From assembly GCF_000013045.1 (NCBI RefSeq), contig NC_007677.1, positions 3,032,203 through 3,096,202 on the forward strand: a stretch of 64,000 bases of DNA. The letters run 5' to 3'. This stretch comes from Salinibacter ruber DSM 13855 (GTDB lineage: Bacteria; Bacteroidota; Rhodothermia; Rhodothermales; Salinibacteraceae). Numbering within the stretch: the first letter of the stretch is position 1; every line of letters starts with the position of its first letter. Shown piece by piece: positions 61,329 to 64,000 of this stretch. The translations under genes and the position numbers were made by a program. The notes under the pieces are model-generated. The model was not told the DNA's origin. It was given only the letters and a program-made list of their open reading frames with translations, and did not search any database.

Positions 61329-62687
61329 ATGTCTGAGCCCACCATTCAGGACTGGTCGCTTCACTCCTGGCGCGAAAAAGACGCCCTCCAGCAGCCCACC
61401 TATCCCGACGAGGCGGCGCTGGAGGAGAAGCTCGACCACGTCGCGGCCCTCCCCCCACTCGTCACGTCGTGGGAGGTCGAGAACCTCAAGGCGGAGATCG
61501 CCCGGGCCGCGCAGGGGGACCGGTTTCTGCTGCAGGGCGGGGAGTGTGCGGAGTCGTTCGGCAACTGCCGGGCCGACGTCATCACCGGCCGGCTCAAGAT
61601 TCTGATGCAGATGAGCCTCGTGCTCACCTACGGGCTCAACACGAGCATCGTGCGGGTCGGGCGCTTTGCGGGGCAGTACGCCAAGCCACGCTCCTCGGAC
61701 ACCGAGACGCACGACGGCACGACGCTCCCCAGCTACCGGGGCGACATCATCAACGGCCCCGAATTCTCGGCGGAGGCGCGCCGCCCAGACCCGGAGCGGA
61801 TGGTGGAGGCCTACTCCAGCTCCTCCCTCACCCTCAACCTCGTACGGGCCCTCGCCGAGGGGGGCTTCGCGGACCTGCGGCACCCGGAGTACTGGGACCT
61901 CGACTTCATGGACCACTCGCCGCTCGCGGAGGAGTACCACGCCCTCGTCGACGCGATCGGGGACACGATCGACTTCGTCGAGGCCGTGACCGAGCAGGAG
62001 CTCGACTCCCTCGAAAGCGTCACGTTTTACACGAGCCACGAGGCGCTGCTGCTGCCCTACGAGGAGGCCCTCTCCCGCTCCGTCCCGCACAAGGACGGCA
62101 TCTACAACCTCGGCACGCACCTGCCGTGGGTGGGCAAGCGCACCAATCAGGTCGACAACGCCCACGTCGAGTACGCCCGGGGCATCGAAAACCCGGTGGG
62201 CCTCAAGGTGGGGCCGGACATGACGCCGTCGAGGCTCAAGACCCTCGTCCGCACGCTCGACCCCGAGGACGAGCCGGGCAAGCTCACGCTCATCTCGCGC
62301 CTCGGGGCCGACACGATTGGCGACCGGCTGCCCGCCCTCGTCGAGGCGGTGCAGGCCACCGGCCAGTCGGTCCTCTGGATCGCGGACCCGATGCACGGCA
62401 ACACCGAGACGACCGACGACGGCACCAAGACGCGCCACTTCGACAACATCCTGGGCGAGCTGGAGCAGGCCCTCGACGTCCACGCGGCCGAGGGGTCGCA
62501 CCTGGGCGGCGTACACTTCGAGCTCACCGGCCGGGACGTCACCGAGTGCATCGGCGGGGCCCGCGGGCTGAGCGAGGCCGACCTCGGGCGGGCCTACGAG
62601 TCGCGCGTCGACCCGCGGCTCAACTACGAGCAGTCCCTCGAGATGGCCTTCAGCATCGTCCGCAAGTACCGCCAGCTGCACGGGTGA
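61329..62687 (+). CDS. Class II 3-deoxy-7-phosphoheptulonate (DAHP) synthase
   Basis: This is a 452-residue enzyme of the shikimate pathway that condenses phosphoenolpyruvate and erythrose 4-phosphate. The metal-binding Cys is in QGGECAESF (70-77), and NPVGLKVGPDM, LWIADPMHGNT and GGVHFELTGRDV are class II landmarks. The ATG at 61329 precedes SEPTIQDWSLHSWR, the usual start. No other aro genes are adjacent. Confidence 0.94.
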   Translation: MSEPTIQDWSLHSWREKDALQQPTYPDEAALEEKLDHVAALPPLVTSWEVENLKAEIARAAQGDRFLLQGGECAESFGNCRADVITGRLKILMQMSLVLTYGLNTSIVRVGRFAGQYAKPRSSDTETHDGTTLPSYRGDIINGPEFSAEARRPDPERMVEAYSSSSLTLNLVRALAEGGFADLRHPEYWDLDFMDHSPLAEEYHALVDAIGDTIDFVEAVTEQELDSLESVTFYTSHEALLLPYEEALSRSVPHKDGIYNLGTHLPWVGKRTNQVDNAHVEYARGIENPVGLKVGPDMTPSRLKTLVRTLDPEDEPGKLTLISRLGADTIGDRLPALVEAVQATGQSVLWIADPMHGNTETTDDGTKTRHFDNILGELEQALDVHAAEGSHLGGVHFELTGRDVTECIGGARGLSEADLGRAYESRVDPRLNYEQSLEMAFSIVRKYRQLHG

Positions 62688-62714
62688 GTCCCCCAGGCGC
62701 ACGCCGGCCGGCCG

Positions 62715-63785
62715 CTACAGCGAGACGCTAAACTCCTCGTCCGCCCCGAAGGAACGCACGAGCGCCGCGTAGAGCTGCACGCAGTGCTCGATGTCTTCGG
62801 TGTCGGCCACCTCGACGGTCGAGTGCATGTAGCGGAGCGGCACGGACAGAAGCACACTGGGCACGCCGCTGCGGGTCTTGAAGATGGAGTCGGTGTCGGT
62901 GCCGGTGCGGCGGCTGCTCGGCTCGTGCTGGAGCGGAATGTCCTCGGCGTCGGCCACCTCGATGACGCGCTCCACGAGCTGCGGGTGGTTGGACGTGCCG
63001 TGCGTCACGGTCGGCCCCGCCCCGAGCTCAACGTCGCCGTGCTTGGTGCTGCTGATGCCCGGCGAGTCGGTGGCGTGGGTCACGTCGAACGCGATCGCGG
63101 CGTCCGGATCGAGGCGGTGCGTAATCATCTTCGCCCCGTGCCCCCCAATTTCTTCCTGCACCGAGTTGGCCGCCTGCACCTGCCACGCCGGGCGCTCCTC
63201 CGCCAGCCGCGCCACGGCCTGCGCGAGGATGAAGCCGCCGAGTCGGTTGTCGATGGCGCGGGCGGTGATGCGGGTGTCGGTCAGCTCGGTCGGGCCCACG
63301 TCGAACACCATCGGGTGGCCCACCCGGATGCCGCGGTCGTGCACCTCCTCCTCGTCCTCGGCCCCGATGTCCACGAACAGCTCGTGCACCTTGGGCACCT
63401 TTTCGTTCTTGGTGTCGCGGATGTGGATGGCCGTGTTGCCCACCACGCCGGTGACCGGCCCGTCGTCCCCGAGGATGCGCACACGCAGCCCCCGCGCGAT
63501 GGCGCGGTCGGAGCCGCCGATGCGGTTGATGTGGATGAAGCCGTCGTCGGTGATGTGGCGCACCATGAACCCGATCTCGTCGGCGTGCGCGTCGAGCATG
63601 ACGCTCGGGGCATCGTCGGCCGTGCCCTCCAGGCGGGCCCAGGCCGTGCCGTACGCGTCGGCCTCCACCGCGTCGGCGTGGTCGCGCACGTACTCGGTCC
63701 ACACGCGCTGCCCGGGCGCCTCAAAGCCGGTGGGGCTCGGGGTGTCCAGAAGATCGAAGAAGAACGATTTCGCGTCGTCGGTCAT
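62715..63785 (-). CDS. M42-family aminopeptidase
   Basis: This is a 356-residue dimetal peptidase (glutamyl aminopeptidase/endoglucanase M family). The active-site motifs are DAHADEIGFMV, AIDNRLGGF, SVQEEIGGHGA and FDVTHATDSPG, and the last His region is RYMHSTVEVAD. It removes N-terminal residues from peptides in the cytoplasm, and such enzymes form dodecameric cages. The remaining 215 bases to the right edge show no gene. Confidence 0.94.
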   Translation of the reverse strand: MTDDAKSFFFDLLDTPSPTGFEAPGQRVWTEYVRDHADAVEADAYGTAWARLEGTADDAPSVMLDAHADEIGFMVRHITDDGFIHINRIGGSDRAIARGLRVRILGDDGPVTGVVGNTAIHIRDTKNEKVPKVHELFVDIGAEDEEEVHDRGIRVGHPMVFDVGPTELTDTRITARAIDNRLGGFILAQAVARLAEERPAWQVQAANSVQEEIGGHGAKMITHRLDPDAAIAFDVTHATDSPGISSTKHGDVELGAGPTVTHGTSNHPQLVERVIEVADAEDIPLQHEPSSRRTGTDTDSIFKTRSGVPSVLLSVPLRYMHSTVEVADTEDIEHCVQLYAALVRSFGADEEFSVSL

Positions 63786-64000
63786 GCGGACGGAAGGAAT
63801 GGGTGAACGGAATCGTAGGCGTCGGACTGGATGCCGTCTTCTATACGGGACGCCCCCGCGTGGTGTCCGGCGCCCGCATCAAATTTCGGCATGCCCGACG
63901 GTTTCCAACCCGACCGTCACAGCCCCGTCGCCCGTCCCGGGACCAATACGAGAAGAAAGAGCTATGTTATAGTCGCTTCTCAGACACCGTTCTCGTGCGT

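Overview
The window looks like chromosomal DNA of an extremely halophilic, high-GC member of the Bacteroidota/Rhodothermota, most likely Salinibacter or a close relative. The reasons are inference from several signs. The predicted proteins are strongly acidic and rich in Asp, Glu, Ala and Thr. The ATP synthase beta and epsilon genes form a detached atpD-atpC pair, and the beta chain carries the extra loop I associate with Bacteroidota. DUF5687 transporter permeases are present in three copies. Shine-Dalgarno sequences are generally weak. There is an osmoprotectant transporter. No rRNA, plasmid origin, phage block or CRISPR array was seen.

Layout. 1-4240: a large exported zinc metalloprotease (minus strand, cut by the left edge), then atpD and atpC. 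4241-4570: palindromes and a TnpB-like tail that look like a decayed IS200/IS605-type element. 4837-8737: a HEAT-repeat/cyclophilin fusion, an exported thioredoxin and a D-threonine-aldolase-like PLP enzyme. 8965-10758: an actin-like ATPase whose phosphate-1 motif lies at the C-terminus instead of the N-terminus (an apparent circular permutation), directly followed by a bactofilin. This is the most unusual gene pair in the window. 10883-15895: CCA-adding enzyme, FAD glycerol-3-phosphate dehydrogenase, a two-CHRD lipoprotein and a CBS-pair protein. 15969-24265: a seven-gene minus-strand run (metallophosphoesterase, orphan SdhA-like flavoprotein, exported protein, MoxR-type AAA+ ATPase with a large C-terminal extension, VWA protein, small Cys-containing protein, SDR). 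24862-32556: a TlpA-like redoxin, an exported DUF3108-like protein, an amidohydrolase, a cold-shock protein, a Tat-exported alkaline phosphatase, a FetAB-type ABC exporter and DoxX.

32642-37229: a crcB fluoride channel separated by a fresh IS1-family insertion from a compact arsenic operon (arsR-arsM-acr3-CC-motif protein-arsC-small ORF), with a perfect palindromic operator in front of arsR. 37362-42718: outer-membrane-like proteins, a 31-residue half-Pmp3 protein, a sialidase-like lipoprotein, a decayed DinB gene, a SpoIIAA-like protein and a small winged-helix protein. Then come tRNA-Thr(CGU), an osmoprotectant ABC transporter with a binding-protein/permease fusion, and a CHY zinc-finger protein. 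45736-52866: three DUF5687 permeases plus one ABC ATPase. 52906-54428: a CPBP protease and a small membrane protein. 54576-55383: a second, apparently identical IS1-family copy in opposite orientation. 55460-63785: carboxypeptidase Taq, a spondin-type lipoprotein, a two-component system, class II DAHP synthase and an M42 aminopeptidase.

The two IS copies (808 bp each) have different perfect 8-bp target duplications, so they arrived independently. They bracket about 20.7 kb that could invert by recombination between them. Many minus-strand or other-frame open frames in this GC-rich DNA are shadows and were left out.
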